A DNA stretch of 42,813 nucleotides. Origin: an uncultured beta proteobacterium. Lineage in GTDB: Bacteria > Pseudomonadota > Gammaproteobacteria > Burkholderiales > Burkholderiaceae_C. Shown here piece after piece: positions 8,140 through 18,500 of the stretch. The notes under the pieces were generated by a model. It was not told the origin of the DNA. It searched no databases and saw only the letters and a list, made by a program, of their open reading frames with translations. Where the stretch lies: contig CAIJPE010000379.1 of NCBI GenBank assembly GCA_903822435.1, positions 1 to 42,813 of the forward strand, read 5' to 3'. Positions within the stretch are counted from its first letter, which is position 1, and each line of letters starts with the position of its first letter. The position numbers were made by a program, and so were the translations under genes.

Positions 8140-9063
8140 TCAGGCGCGGTCGGCCACGCGTTCACCCAGCAGGCCCGCGGGCCGCAGCGTGAGCACCAGG
8201 ATGAGCGCGGCGAAGGCGAAGATGTCGGTGTACTGGCTGCCCAGCACCCCGCCCGTCAGCGCGCCCAGGTAGCCCGCACCCAGTGATTCCACCAGGCCCA
8301 GCAGGATGCCGCCCACCACCGCGCCGGCCAGGTTGCCGATGCCGCCCAGCACCGCGGCCGTGAAGGCCTTCAGCCCCGGCAGGAAGCCCATCGAATGCTG
8401 CACGGTGCCGTAGTTCGCGGCCCACATCACCCCTGCCACGGCCGCCAGGGCGGCGCCGATGACGAAGGTGGCCGAGATGACGAAGTCGGGCTTGACGCCC
8501 ATCAGCGCGGCCACGCGCGGGTTCTCGGCTGTGGCGCGCATGGCCCGGCCCAGCTTGGTCCTGTTGACCAGGTACATCAGCGCCGCCAGCACCACGGCCG
8601 TCAGGCCCAGGATGAGGCATTGCGTGACGCTGATGACGGGCCCGCCCAAGTTGATGGGATCGGTGGGCAGCAGCAGGGGATAGGGCTTGGGGTTGGGCTT
8701 CCAGATGATCATGGCCAGGGTCTGCAGCAGCAGGCTCATGCCCATGGCGGTGATGAGCGGCGCCAGCCGCGGCGCGCTGCGCAGCGGCCGGTAGGCGAGC
8801 TTCTCGATGCTGAAGTTCAGCGCCGCGCAGACCACGATGGCGCAGACCAGCGAGATCAACATGATCAGCCAGCCCGGCATGCCGCTGTCGGCCAGGGCCG
8901 AGACCACGGTCCAACTGGTCAGCGCACCGACCATCAGCACTTCGCCGTGGGCGAAGTTGATGAGGTTGATGATGCCGTACACCATCGTGTAGCCCAGGGC
9001 CACCAGCGCGTACATGCTGCCGAGCACCAGGCCGTTGATGATCTGCTGGAAGAAGGTTTCCAT
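8140..9063 (-). CDS. livH: Branched-chain amino acid-type ABC transporter permease LivH
   Basis: A 307-residue inner-membrane permease, first gene of the four-gene liv operon. The start METFFQQIINGLVLGSMYAL and the LINFAHGEVLMVGA segment are classic LivH features, and the loop LGRAMRATAENPRVAALMG is the ATPase coupling region. The usual LivK gene is not upstream; a LivK-type protein is encoded at 26747-27895 instead. The promoter should lie in the 195-base gap upstream (9064-9258). Confidence 0.93.
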   Translation of the reverse strand: METFFQQIINGLVLGSMYALVALGYTMVYGIINLINFAHGEVLMVGALTSWTVVSALADSGMPGWLIMLISLVCAIVVCAALNFSIEKLAYRPLRSAPRLAPLITAMGMSLLLQTLAMIIWKPNPKPYPLLLPTDPINLGGPVISVTQCLILGLTAVVLAALMYLVNRTKLGRAMRATAENPRVAALMGVKPDFVISATFVIGAALAAVAGVMWAANYGTVQHSMGFLPGLKAFTAAVLGGIGNLAGAVVGGILLGLVESLGAGYLGALTGGVLGSQYTDIFAFAALILVLTLRPAGLLGERVADRA

Positions 9064-9258
9064 CGCTTCGCGTCTCCGGGTTGCAGCGCCATCCGCGGCG
9101 CGCCGGGAAGCCTATGCAAGAAGCTGGCCTTGCTGCGCCGACAGGCCGGGATCGGCGCTTGTTGCGCACCATTTTAGGGAGCGCCTGCGAAGCGCCAGGG
9201 CCGGACTTACCCCCTTGTGAATGGGCGCCGCCGGCCGGCCAGCCGGCCGGGCATGGGC
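9064..9258. other. Intergenic region between rarA and livH, with a GC-rich hairpin
   Basis: No gene is visible. On both strands CCGGCCGGC (9231-9239) can pair with GCCGGCCGG (9242-9250), leaving a 2-base gap in the loop, just downstream of the rarA stop on the minus strand. No T-run follows, so it is not a standard intrinsic terminator. The livH promoter should be here, but I see no good pair of -35 and -10 hexamers. Confidence 0.4.
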
Positions 9259-10581
9259 TCAGCCGGGCTTGCCGGCCGCGGCATCGCGTGCCCGCAACTC
9301 GGCCAGATTCTCGCCGATGCGAAGCTCCAGGCCGCGCGGCACCGGCTCGTAGAAGCGCTGCGAGGGCAGGCCTTCGGGCAGGTAGTGCTCGCCGGCCGCA
9401 TAGCCGCCCTCCTCGTCGTGGGCGTAGCGATAGCCCTGGCCGTGGCCCAGGCCCTTCATGAGCCGGGTGGGGGCGTTGCGCAGGTGCATGGGCACGGGGC
9501 GCGTGCCGTCTGTGCGCACCAGTTCCTGGACCTTGCCCCAGGCCTTGTAGACGGCATTCGACTTGGGCGCGATGGCCAGGTAGACGACAGCCTCGGCCAG
9601 CGCCACCTCGCCTTCGGGCGAACCCAGACGCTCGAAGACTTCGGCCGCGTCCAGCGCCAGCCGCAGCGCGCGCGGGTCGGCCAGGCCGATGTCCTCGCTG
9701 GCCATGCGCACCATGCGGCGCGCCGCATAGCGAGGGTCCATGCCCGCATCCAGCAGCCGTGCCAGCCAGTACAACGAAGCGTCGGGGTCTGAACCGCGCA
9801 CTGCCTTGTGCAAGGCCGAGATGGTGTCGTAGAACACGTCGCCGCCCTTGTCGCCCCGGCGCAGCAGCTCGCCCAGCGTGGCCTCCAGCTGGGCCACCCC
9901 GAGCTCGGGGGCGCCGGCATGGGCGGCCACCAGGTTTTCATACGCATTGAGCAACCGGCGGGCATCGCCGTCGGCGTGCGCCACCAGTTGCTCCCGCGCG
10001 GCGGCCGCCAGGGGCGGAGCAGCCAGCAAGGCCTGGCCACGGTCCAGCAGGGTGCCCAGGTCCTCGGAGTCCAGCGACTTCAGCACGTGCACGGTGGCAC
10101 GCGACAGCAGGGCCGAATTCACCTCGAACGAAGGGTTCTCGGTGGTCGCGCCGATGAAGCTGAACAGGCCGGACTCGACGTGCGGCAGGAAGGCGTCCTG
10201 CTGGGCCTTGTTGAACCGGTGCACCTCGTCGACGAACACCACCGAAGCGCGCCCGGCCTTGCGCAGGGCGGCGGCCTGCTCCACCGCTTCGCGGATGTCC
10301 TTGACCCCGGCCAGCACGGCCGACAGGGTGATGAAGTGCGCGCCCGTGGCGGTGGCCAGCAGGCGGGCCAGCGTGGTCTTGCCCACGCCCGGCGGGCCCC
10401 ACAGGATCATGGAGGGCAGCCGGCCGGACTCGAAGGCCACGCGCAGGGGCCGCCCGGGGGCCAGGAGGTGGCGCTGGCCCACCACCTCGTCCAGGTGGCG
10501 CGGGCGCAACCGCTCGGCCAGCGGCGCCCCCGGCGCCTGGGCAGGCCCATCGCTTTCGAACAGGGCGTCTTGCGTGGCCAT
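9259..10581 (-). CDS. rarA: Replication-associated recombination protein A (RarA/MgsA AAA+ ATPase)
   Basis: A 440-residue clamp-loader-like ATPase that acts at stalled replication forks. Walker A is GPPGVGKTT and Walker B is VVFVDEVH, followed by the RarA sensor region [12 protein letters not shown]. The C-terminal tetramerisation part with [13 protein letters not shown] and YLPEGL is present. The start [11 protein letters not shown] at 10581 gives the family length; the frame stays open much further upstream but without homology. In many proteobacteria rarA directly follows lolA; here about 10.4 kb lies between them. Confidence 0.95.
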   Translation of the reverse strand: MATQDALFESDGPAQAPGAPLAERLRPRHLDEVVGQRHLLAPGRPLRVAFESGRLPSMILWGPPGVGKTTLARLLATATGAHFITLSAVLAGVKDIREAVEQAAALRKAGRASVVFVDEVHRFNKAQQDAFLPHVESGLFSFIGATTENPSFEVNSALLSRATVHVLKSLDSEDLGTLLDRGQALLAAPPLAAAAREQLVAHADGDARRLLNAYENLVAAHAGAPELGVAQLEATLGELLRRGDKGGDVFYDTISALHKAVRGSDPDASLYWLARLLDAGMDPRYAARRMVRMASEDIGLADPRALRLALDAAEVFERLGSPEGEVALAEAVVYLAIAPKSNAVYKAWGKVQELVRTDGTRPVPMHLRNAPTRLMKGLGHGQGYRYAHDEEGGYAAGEHYLPEGLPSQRFYEPVPRGLELRIGENLAELRARDAAAGKPG

Positions 10582-10680
10582 GCCCGGATTGTCGCTGCAC
10601 CGCCGGGGCAAGCCCCCTTCTGCGCGAACAGCCCGGACTGCGGGCCGCATGCCGCGGGTTCGGCAAACGGTGCCCCGATC

Positions 10681-10875
10681 CACACTCGCGACACCCGCCC
10701 CGTGGTACGGGCCTGCACGAGGAACGCATCCCATGGCATCGTGGCGGACTCGGTCAGCGACGTGATTGAACTGCGCCCGGGGGACGCGCAGACCGAGCGC
10801 ATGCGGATCCTGATGGACGTCGAACACCTCCTGACAAGCCCCGAGATGGGGCTGTCGGATCGGGCGACTCACTGA
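10681..10875 (+). pseudogene. Decayed fragment of a cheW-type chemotaxis coupling protein gene
   Basis: One reading frame of about 64 codons ending in TGA at 10873 matches the C-terminal part of Che[14 protein letters not shown] corresponds to the conserved segment with VVDxVSDV, and [18 protein letters not shown] to the final ERMLILVDIEKLLxSxEM helix. Between them about 20 residues that CheW always has (the PAPEF to GLG stretch) are absent, an apparent in-frame deletion near 10790. The N-terminal half of CheW is missing and no start codon with a ribosome site is seen. No other chemotaxis gene is in the window. The end overlaps the end of the convergent kinase gene by 7 bases. Comparison was from memory of the family, not a search. 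Confidence 0.7.
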
Positions 10876-12260
10876 GCTGCCGGTGCGGCCTCCAGCCTGA
10901 CGATGACCCTCAGGCCCGGACCATCGGGCACGGGCTCCAGGCCCATGCGGCCGCGCATCAGCTCGGCATAACGGGCCACGATCGCCAGTCCCAGGCCCGC
11001 GCCGCCGCCCTGGCGCATACCCGAGGGCCCCTGCTCCCATCGGGCCACCACGCGCAGGCGCTGGGCTTCGTCCATGCCGGGCCCGTTGTCGGTCACGGTC
11101 AGCACCACCTCTCGCCCCTCGGACGCAGCCCCCACGGTCACGCGGGGGATCTCGCCGGCCTGCGTTGGCCGGCCGTAGCGCAAGGCGTTGTCCACCAGAT
11201 TGGCCAGCAGGCCCTCCACCAGCGCCACGGTGCCATTCACCCACAGCGGGCGGTCCAGCCCTTCGGCGCCCAGGTCCACCCCCAGGGCGTCGGCCTGCGG
11301 CATGCGGCGCAGCAGCACGTCGCGCACCACCCCATCCAGAGGCAGCGGCTGCAACTGCAGGCTCTCACGGGCTTCGTCGGCCAGTGCCAGGGCTAGCAAC
11401 TGCTCGACCAGGTGGCTGGCGCGCTGCTCGCTGGCCACGATGCTGCGCAGCTGGGCCGCCCAGGCCGCGGGGTCGCCTTGAGCCAGGCCGTACTCGGCCA
11501 GCGACCGGATGCCGGCCAGCGGCTGGCGCAGCTCGTGGGCCACGTTGCCGGCGAACTCGCGCTGGGCCCGCACGCCCTGTTCGATCCGCGCCATCAACGC
11601 GTTGAAGGCGTCCGTCAGGTGGGCCAGGTCGCTGGTGTGCGGCGCCAGGTCGACCGGCGTCAGGTCGTTCGCGTCGCGCTGCTCCAGCGCCGCCTCCAGC
11701 TGAGCCAAGGGCTCCAGTTCACGGCCGATCGAGCGGCGCAGCCACCAACCGACGAGCAACAGCAAGCCCACCTGAGGCACCACCGAGGCCCCCAGCACCT
11801 GTGCGGCCAGGCGCGAACGGCTGCGCGTGGTTTGTGCCACCACGACCGCATGCGGCAACGGCTGCGGCCGCCACAGCGTGACCATGCGCAGGTCCAGGCC
11901 CCGGTAGTGCCGCTCCTCGAAGACCAGGGGCTCGGCCCGATCCACCGGCGCCTCACGCAGACCGCCCTGCCCGGCCACCAGCGAGCCATCCTCGCGCAAC
12001 ACCGCGAAGAACTCTCGCTCGGACTGGTCGAAGAGCACCGCGCCCACCTCGCGCGCAGAAAGGTTGAAACTCAACTCGCCGTCCGTGGCCGAGACGTTGG
12101 CCGCGATGGCATAGGCGTCGTCGATCAAGGAGCGGTCAAAGGCCTTGCGCGTGTAGACGTTGGCCACCGAGATCGCCACCACACTGCCCAGCAGCCACGT
12201 CAGGGCCAGCGGCGCCATCACACGCCAGAGCATGCGCCGGCGCAGCGAAGGCAGCTTCAT
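10869..12260 (-). CDS. Sensor histidine kinase (TctE/QseC-like)
   Basis: A 463-residue inner-membrane kinase. Transmembrane segments lie near residues 12-34 and 155-173, enclosing a periplasmic domain of about 120 residues. A HAMP-like region follows, then the H-box [12 protein letters not shown] with phospho-acceptor His242, and an ATP-binding domain with VDNALRYG (N box), DNGPGMDE (G1) and GAGLGLAIV (G2). The residue four after His is Gln246 where most HisKA kinases have Thr or Asn. It overlaps the response regulator gene by ATGA and is divergent from the efflux operon, which it probably controls; its signal is unknown. Confidence 0.9.
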   Translation of the reverse strand: MKLPSLRRRMLWRVMAPLALTWLLGSVVAISVANVYTRKAFDRSLIDDAYAIAANVSATDGELSFNLSAREVGAVLFDQSEREFFAVLREDGSLVAGQGGLREAPVDRAEPLVFEERHYRGLDLRMVTLWRPQPLPHAVVVAQTTRSRSRLAAQVLGASVVPQVGLLLLVGWWLRRSIGRELEPLAQLEAALEQRDANDLTPVDLAPHTSDLAHLTDAFNALMARIEQGVRAQREFAGNVAHELRQPLAGIRSLAEYGLAQGDPAAWAAQLRSIVASEQRASHLVEQLLALALADEARESLQLQPLPLDGVVRDVLLRRMPQADALGVDLGAEGLDRPLWVNGTVALVEGLLANLVDNALRYGRPTQAGEIPRVTVGAASEGREVVLTVTDNGPGMDEAQRLRVVARWEQGPSGMRQGGGAGLGLAIVARYAELMRGRMGLEPVPDGPGLRVIVRLEAAPAAQ

Positions 12261-12952
12261 TCAGCGCCGCCCTTCTCCGGCTCGACCAGGTAGCCCAGGC
12301 CGCGCAAGGTGCGGATGGTCGCGCCGCTGCCGTGCAGCTTGCGCCGCAGGCGCGAGACGAAAGCCTCCAGCGCGTTGTGGCCCAGGGCGTCGTCGAAGCC
12401 CGAGAGCTTGTCCGACAACGTCTGCTTGTTGACCACGCGGCCCGGGGGGGTCATGAGCTCCAGCAGCACCTCGAACTCGCGCGCCGGCAGTTCCAATTCG
12501 GCCGGCGGCCCGGCGCCCCGCGCGCGCACGAACAGCCGGCGGGCGCGGCGGTCCAGCAGCAGGCCGCCCACCTCGGTGCGGTCTTCGGCGCCCTGGGCGC
12601 GACGCACCAGGGCACGCAGCCGGGCTTCGACTTCCGCCAGCTCGAAGGGCTTGCCCAGGTAGTCGTCGGCCCCCGCGTCCAGCCCTGCAATGCGTTCGTC
12701 CGTGCGGTTGCGGGCGGTCAGCACCAGGACCGGCGTGCGGTCGCCACGCTTGCGTTGTTCGCGCAGCACATCCAGGCCATTGGCGTCGGGCAGGTTGAGG
12801 TCCAGCAGAACCGCGTCGAAGGGCTGCACACGCCAGAGGTGGCGTGCCTGCTCCGCCGTGGCGGCCGCGTCCACGCGGTGGCCGGCCTGGATCAGGCTGT
12901 TCTGGACGACCTCGCGCAGCACGGCTTCGTCTTCAACCAGCAGAAAACGCAT
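12257..12952 (-). CDS. OmpR-family response regulator (QseB/TctD-like)
   Basis: A 231-residue two-component regulator. The receiver domain has acidic residues Glu7/Asp8, the phosphorylated Asp51 in LLDLNLP, Thr79 and Lys101 (GKPF). The C-terminal winged-helix domain contains LPAREFEVLLELM and HNALEAFVSRLRRKL, the DNA recognition region. It is the first gene of the two-gene regulatory operon, with the kinase overlapping its stop. The 59-base gap to the divergent outer-membrane factor gene is the probable operator region. Confidence 0.93.
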   Translation of the reverse strand: MRFLLVEDEAVLREVVQNSLIQAGHRVDAAATAEQARHLWRVQPFDAVLLDLNLPDANGLDVLREQRKRGDRTPVLVLTARNRTDERIAGLDAGADDYLGKPFELAEVEARLRALVRRAQGAEDRTEVGGLLLDRRARRLFVRARGAGPPAELELPAREFEVLLELMTPPGRVVNKQTLSDKLSGFDDALGHNALEAFVSRLRRKLHGSGATIRTLRGLGYLVEPEKGGAE

Positions 12953-13011
12953 GGGTACTCGGGGCTTGGGCAGTCAGGGCGTGGTCAGGCGGCGCGGGGG
13001 ATAACTCGAGG
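12953..13011. promoter_or_regulatory. Divergent control region between the response regulator and efflux genes
   Basis: Only 59 bases separate the two starts, so promoters for both directions must overlap or reach into coding DNA. It contains a direct repeat, GTCAGG at about 12973 and again about 11 bases later, one turn of helix apart, as OmpR-family binding sites often are. I see no confident -10 or -35 elements. Confidence 0.4.
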
Positions 13012-14292
13012 ATGAGCATACGACACGCACCCTCCTGGGGCCTGCCATCCTGCCGCTGGCGCAGCGGCCTGGCGGCCCTGGCCCTGGCCGGACTGGGCAC
13101 CGCGCAGGCGGCGACGCTGTCGCTGGACCAAGCGCTGGCCCTGGCGCGTGGCAACCTGGATGTGTCCATCGCCGGCCGCGCCGCCGCCGCCGCACAGGCC
13201 GACATCGCCGCCGCCGACCATGCGCCGGCGCCACAGCTCAGCGCCAAGCTCTCGCAGATCGACCTGCAGAACGGCATCGGCCCGGGCAACCTGCTGGCCG
13301 ACAAGCGCATCGACAAGGGCGTGGGCCTGGACTGGACCTGGGAGCGCGGCGACAAGCGCGGGCTGCGCACCGAGGCCGCGCGCCGAGCCGCCGCAGCCGC
13401 CGAGTCCGATCTCGAGGAAGTGCGCAACCAGCAGGTGCTGGCCAGCTACTCCGCCTTCTTCGACCTGCTGGCGGCGCAGGGCCGGCAGGCCCAGCTGGTG
13501 GCCATCGAGCTCAGCGCGCAGCAGACGGCCGAGACCGCACGGGCCCGCATGAAGGCCGGCGACGTGGCCATGCAGGATGCCGACCGGGCCGTCATCGAAG
13601 TCGAGCGAGCCCGCATCGACGTGGAGTCCGCGCAGCTGGACCTGCGCCGCGCACGCGGGGTGCTGGGCCAGCTCATCGGGCGTGAAGCCGAAGCCGCGAC
13701 GCTGGAGGCGAGTGCCGACTGGCCAGCTGGCCCGCCGCCGGAAGCAGCCGGCCCGTTGGAGCCGTTGATCGACTCCCGGGCCGATGTCCGCGCAGCCACC
13801 GATCGCGTGCGTGCCGCCGAGGCCGCCCTGCAGGGGGCGCAGGCCCAGCGGCGCAGCGACATCACCTGGGGCGCGTCGCTCGACCACTACCCAGGCACGT
13901 CCACGCGGCAGGTGGAGCTCAGGCTGTCGATGCCGCTGGCCTTCGGCTACCACTTCGAGGGCGAGATCGGCCGCGCGCAGGCTCAGCTCGACGCCGCCCG
14001 CGACGCCCTGGACAAGACCCGCCGCAGCGCCCGCACGGAACTGGAACGCCTGCAGGCCGAACTGGCCATCGCCGCGCTGCGTGCGCAGCGCTTCGATCGC
14101 GACATCGTTCCCCGCTCTCGCTCGGTGGCCGAGCGCGCCGAGCTGGCCTACACCAAGGGCGCCCTGCCCCTGACCGACCTGCTGGACGCGCGCCGCACGC
14201 TGCGCGCCGTGCTGCTGGACGCCTGGACCACCCGGGCCGGCCTGGCCAAAGCCGTTGGCGCCTGGCAGTTGCGCAGCCGCGGCGCACCCTGA
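13012..14292 (+). CDS. TolC/CusC/CzcC-family outer-membrane efflux protein
   Basis: A 426-residue outer-membrane factor. A signal peptide of about 33 residues ends near GTAQAA and is followed by LSLDQALALARGN, the usual first helix of TolC proteins. Two long alanine-rich helical repeats, each with heptad character, form the periplasmic tunnel. The N-terminal cysteine typical of lipidated CusC is not at the cleavage point. I chose the ATG at 13012 because it precedes the signal peptide; an in-frame upstream extension overlaps the regulator gene. It is the first gene of a run that continues through the adaptor and pump. Confidence 0.88.
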   Translation: MSIRHAPSWGLPSCRWRSGLAALALAGLGTAQAATLSLDQALALARGNLDVSIAGRAAAAAQADIAAADHAPAPQLSAKLSQIDLQNGIGPGNLLADKRIDKGVGLDWTWERGDKRGLRTEAARRAAAAAESDLEEVRNQQVLASYSAFFDLLAAQGRQAQLVAIELSAQQTAETARARMKAGDVAMQDADRAVIEVERARIDVESAQLDLRRARGVLGQLIGREAEAATLEASADWPAGPPPEAAGPLEPLIDSRADVRAATDRVRAAEAALQGAQAQRRSDITWGASLDHYPGTSTRQVELRLSMPLAFGYHFEGEIGRAQAQLDAARDALDKTRRSARTELERLQAELAIAALRAQRFDRDIVPRSRSVAERAELAYTKGALPLTDLLDARRTLRAVLLDAWTTRAGLAKAVGAWQLRSRGAP

Positions 14293-14333
14293 GCGGCGCA
14301 TCCCCTTCACCGTCAGACCCCGAAAGCCTCCAC

Positions 14334-15539
14334 GTGAAGCCCATCCCGCATGCCTGCCTGAATGCCGCCGCCCTGGTGGCCGCAGCGTTGCTCGTCGCCT
14401 GCAAGGAGGCCCCGCCACCGCCGCCCGAAGCCCCCACCCCGATCGTCCAGGCGGGGCAGCTGCGCTTTCCGCCCGGCCACCCGCAACTGGCCTTGATCAC
14501 CACCACGGCCGCCACGCCGCCCAGCCGCATCACGGTCGAGTTGCCGGCCCGGCTGGTCTGGAACGAAGAGCGCACGCAGCGCATCGTCCCCAGCTTTGCC
14601 GGCCGCGTCAACAGCATCGACGCCGACGTGGGTCGCGTGGTCAAGGCCGGCACGGTGCTGGCGCGGATCTCGTCGCCCGACTTCGGGGCGGCGCAGGCCG
14701 ATGCCGCGAAGGCGCGCTCGGACATCGAGCTCACGCGCAAGACGCTGGCCCGCCAACGCGAACTCTTCGAAGCCGGCATCGCGGCGCGCAAGGATCTGGA
14801 GCAGGCCGAGGCCGATGCGCAGCGCGCTGCGGCCGAAGGCGCTCGCGCTCAGAGCCGCGTGGCGATGTACGGCAGCGCCGGCAGCGTCGACCAGCAACTG
14901 GCCGTGCGCGCCACGTTGTCCGGCGTGGTGGTGGAGCGCAACCTCAACCCGGGCCAGGAACTCCGCCCCGACCAACAGGGGCCCGGCGTGCCGCCGCTGT
15001 TCGTCATCAGCGACCCTGGCTCGCTGTGGGTGCAGATCGACGCCCGCGAGAACGAGGTCGGCACGGTGCGCCCGGGCTCGGGCTTCAAACTGGTGGTGCC
15101 GACCCTGGGCGACCGGGCCTTCGAAGGCCGGGTGATCGTGGTCTCGGACGCCATCGACCCGGCCACCCGCACGGTGAAGATCCGCGGCCTGGTGGCCAAC
15201 CCCGAGCGCATCCTGCGGGCCGAGATGCTGGCCACGGCACGCTTCGAGCGTGACATGGGGGCCGGCGCGGCCGTGCCGGCCCAGGCCGTGGCGCTGCGCG
15301 GCACGCAGCACATCGTCTTCGTCGAAAGCGCACCCGGGGTCTTCCAGCCGCGCGAGGTCAAGCTGAGCTGGCAGAGCCCGACCCAGGCCGTGGTGGAGAG
15401 CGGCCTGCACGTGGGTGAAAAGGTGGTCAGCGAGAACCTGCTGCTGCTGGCACGGCAGTTCCGTCTGGCACAGGAAGAAGGCGCGGTCCCCGCGGCCGCG
15501 GCACCCGGCTCGGTGCCGACCGGGGTGGCCGCCAAGTGA
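14334..15539 (+). CDS. CusB/CzcB-type periplasmic adaptor lipoprotein of an RND efflux system
   Basis: A 401-residue membrane-fusion protein starting with GTG. It has a lipoprotein signal with lipobox LVAC (Cys23), a proline-rich tether, then the barrel-sandwich hybrid and alpha-hairpin (about residues 100-200) and the beta-barrel region. It connects the inner-membrane pump to the outer-membrane factor. No histidine- or methionine-rich metal-binding N-terminus is present. It ends in GTGA, overlapping the pump gene start, and lies 41 bases after the outer-membrane factor gene. Confidence 0.9.
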   Translation: MKPIPHACLNAAALVAAALLVACKEAPPPPPEAPTPIVQAGQLRFPPGHPQLALITTTAATPPSRITVELPARLVWNEERTQRIVPSFAGRVNSIDADVGRVVKAGTVLARISSPDFGAAQADAAKARSDIELTRKTLARQRELFEAGIAARKDLEQAEADAQRAAAEGARAQSRVAMYGSAGSVDQQLAVRATLSGVVVERNLNPGQELRPDQQGPGVPPLFVISDPGSLWVQIDARENEVGTVRPGSGFKLVVPTLGDRAFEGRVIVVSDAIDPATRTVKIRGLVANPERILRAEMLATARFERDMGAGAAVPAQAVALRGTQHIVFVESAPGVFQPREVKLSWQSPTQAVVESGLHVGEKVVSENLLLLARQFRLAQEEGAVPAAAAPGSVPTGVAAK

Positions 15540-18500
15540 GAAAGCTGATCCGCTTTTCGCTCAACCAGCCGGTGCTCATCGTGCTGGCGGTGCTGCTGTT
15601 CGCCATGGCGGGCGTGGTGGCCTTCCAGAACCTGTCGGTCGAGGCCTTTCCCGACGTCACCGACACCCAGGTCACGGTCATCGCCCTGTTCCCTGGGCAT
15701 GCGGCCGAAGAGGTGGAAAAGCAGGTCACGCTGCCGATCGAGAGTGCGCTGGCCGGCCTGCCCAACTCGATCCGCGTGTTCTCGCACACGCAGTTCGGCC
15801 TGAGCTTCAGCGTCATCACCTACGACGACAAGGCCGATGTGAACCTGGTACGGGCGCAGGTGGCCGAACGGCTGCGCGGCATCGACCTGCCGCCGGGCGT
15901 GGAGTCCGACATCGCCCCGAACGCCACGCCGGTGGGCGAGGTCATGCGCTACCGGTTGCGCGGCGACGGTCAGTCCACCACCGAGCTGCGTTCACTGGAA
16001 GACTGGGTGGTGGAACGCGCACTGCGACAGGTGCCCGGCGTGGCCGACGTGGTGGCGATGGGCGGGCTGATCAAGCAGTACGAGGTGCAGCCCGACCTGG
16101 ACAAGCTGCGTTCGCTCAAGCTGACCTTCCAGAACCTGCTGGACGCCCTGGGCCGCGGCAACGCCAATGCCGGCGGCAGTTACGTGGGGCAGGGCCCGCA
16201 GCAGTACGCCATCCGCGGCATCGGGCTTCTGCGCTCGGCCGACGACATCGGCCACGTGGTGGTCTCGGCGCGTGGCGGCACGCCGATCCTGGTGCGTGAC
16301 ATCGCCCAGGTCAAGGTCGGCGGCGTGCCTCGCCTGGGCGTGGTGGGCCAGGATCTGGACGACGACGTGGTGACCGGCATCGTGGTCATGCGCAAGGGCG
16401 AGAACCCGAGCGTCGTGCTGCAGGGCGTGAAGGCCAAGATCGCCGACCTCAATGCGCGCGGCCTGCCCAAGGGCGTGGCCGTGGTGCCCTTCTACGACCG
16501 CACCTGGCTGATGGGCAAGACGCTGTCCACGGTGTTCCGCAACCTGGTCGAAGGCGCCGTGCTGGTCTCCCTGGTGCTGTACCTGTTCCTGTCCAACCTG
16601 CGGGCCAGCCTGGCCGTGGTGGTGGTGATACCGCTGGCCCTGCTGGCCACTTTCCTGGGACTGAAGATCATGGGCGTGCCGGCGAACCTGCTGAGCCTGG
16701 GCGCGATGGACTTCGGGATCATCGTCGACGGGGCGGTGATCGTCATCGAGAACATCATGCACCGCCTGGCCGAACGCGGCGAGAACATGGATGCCGAGCA
16801 GCGGCGCGATGTGATCGTCGATGCCGCCGGCGAGGTCGGGCGGCCCACGCTGTTCTCGATGCTCATCATCATCGCGGCGCACATCCCCATCTTCGCGCTG
16901 CAGCGGCACGAGGGCCGCATCTTCCAGCCCATGGCGCTGTCGGTCACCACGGCCTTGATCGGCTCGCTGATCTTCTCGCTCACCCTGGTGCCGCTGCTGG
17001 CCTACTGGATGCTGCGGCGCAAGCTGCCGCACGGCGACAACCGCGTGGTGGCGGGCGCCAAGTCCCTGTACGAACCGGTGCTGGACTGGGCCATCACCCA
17101 CCGCAAGGCCGTGATGGCCATCGGCGTGGCGGCCTTCGGCCTGGCGCTGCTGGCAGCCTCGCGGCTGGGCTCGGAGTTCCTGCCCGAGCTCAACGAAGGC
17201 ACCATCTGGGTGAACCTGCGCCTGCCCGCGAGCGTGTCCACCAACGAAGCCAGCCGGGCCTTGCGGCAAGTGCGCAAAGCCCTGCTCACCATTCCCGAGG
17301 TGAGCACCACCGTGTCCAAGGCCGGCCAGCCCGAAGATGGCACCGACCCCAAGACCATCAGCATGGCCGAGATCTTCGTGGGCCTGAAGCCCGACGACCA
17401 GTGGCGCGCCGGCAAGACCAAGGACATGCTCATCGACGAGATGGACCGCGCCGTGTCGGCGATCCCGGGCATGGAGCCGAGCTTCTCGCAGCCCATCCGC
17501 GACAACGTGCTCGAGTCCATCTCGCAGATCGACGGGCAGATCGTGATCAAGCTGTCCGGCGACGACCTGGCCGAGATGCGCAAGACCACCGACGCCATCA
17601 TGCGCGAGATCCGCCAGGTGCGCGGCGTGTACCGCGCCGAGGTCGACCGCCAGGGCGAACTGCCGCAGCTGCTCATCGACATCGACCGCGACCGGGCTGC
17701 CCGGCTGGGCCTGAACATGGCGGACGTGGAAGACGTGATCGAGGCGGCGCTGGCCGGCAAGGCCACCACCCAGCTCTGGGAAGGCGAGCGCAAATTCGCC
17801 GTGACCGTGCGGCTGCCCGAAGAACGCCGCGCCATCGGCAAGCTGCCCGGCACGCTCATCCCCACCCCCGACGGCGGCTACGTGCAGCTCGGGCAGGTGG
17901 CCACCATCCGCGAGACCAGCGGCGCCATGAACATCGCCCGCGAGGCCGGCCGGCGCGCCATGGCCGTCGGCATCTTCATCAAGGACCGCGACATGGGCTC
18001 GGTGGTGGCCGACATGAAGGAGCGCGTGGAGAAGAACGTCAAGGTGCCGCCCACCTACACGATTGCCTGGTCTGGCGAATTCGAGAACCAGGAGCGCGCC
18101 ATGAAGCGGCTGTCGGTGGTGGTGCCGATTTCGCTCTTGCTGATCTTCGTGCTTCTCTTCAACGCCTTCAACTCGTTCAAGACCGCCAGCCTGATCCTGT
18201 TGAACGTGCCGCTGGCGCTGATGGGCGGCTTCGTGGCGCTGTGGGCGCTGGGTATCCCGCTGTCGGTGTCGGCGGCCATCGGCTTCATCGCCCTGTCGGG
18301 GCAGGCCGTGCTCAACGGGGTGGTGATGCTGACGGTCTTCCAGCAGCTGCAGGCCGAGGGCCGCAGCGTGACCGAGGCGGTGCGGCTGGGCTCGATGCAA
18401 CGGCTGCGCACGGTGTTGATGACGGCCCTGCTGGCGGCCCTGGGACTCTTGCCGATGGCCCTTTCGCACGAGATCGGGTCCGAGACTCAGCGGCCGCTGG

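Noticed and set aside
9808..10875. A long plus-strand open frame across rarA and the cheW fragment
   Set aside because: Almost all of it is antisense to rarA with no homology; only its last 65 codons (10681-10875) look like a real protein family.
10582..11244. N-terminal extension of the rarA frame by about 220 codons
   Set aside because: The extension is antisense to the kinase gene, lacks homology, and RarA has its normal length and start at 10581.
15992..18469. 825-codon open frame antisense to the RND pump gene
   Set aside because: A result of high GC at third codon positions; histidine-, glutamine- and glycine-rich translation without any family signal.
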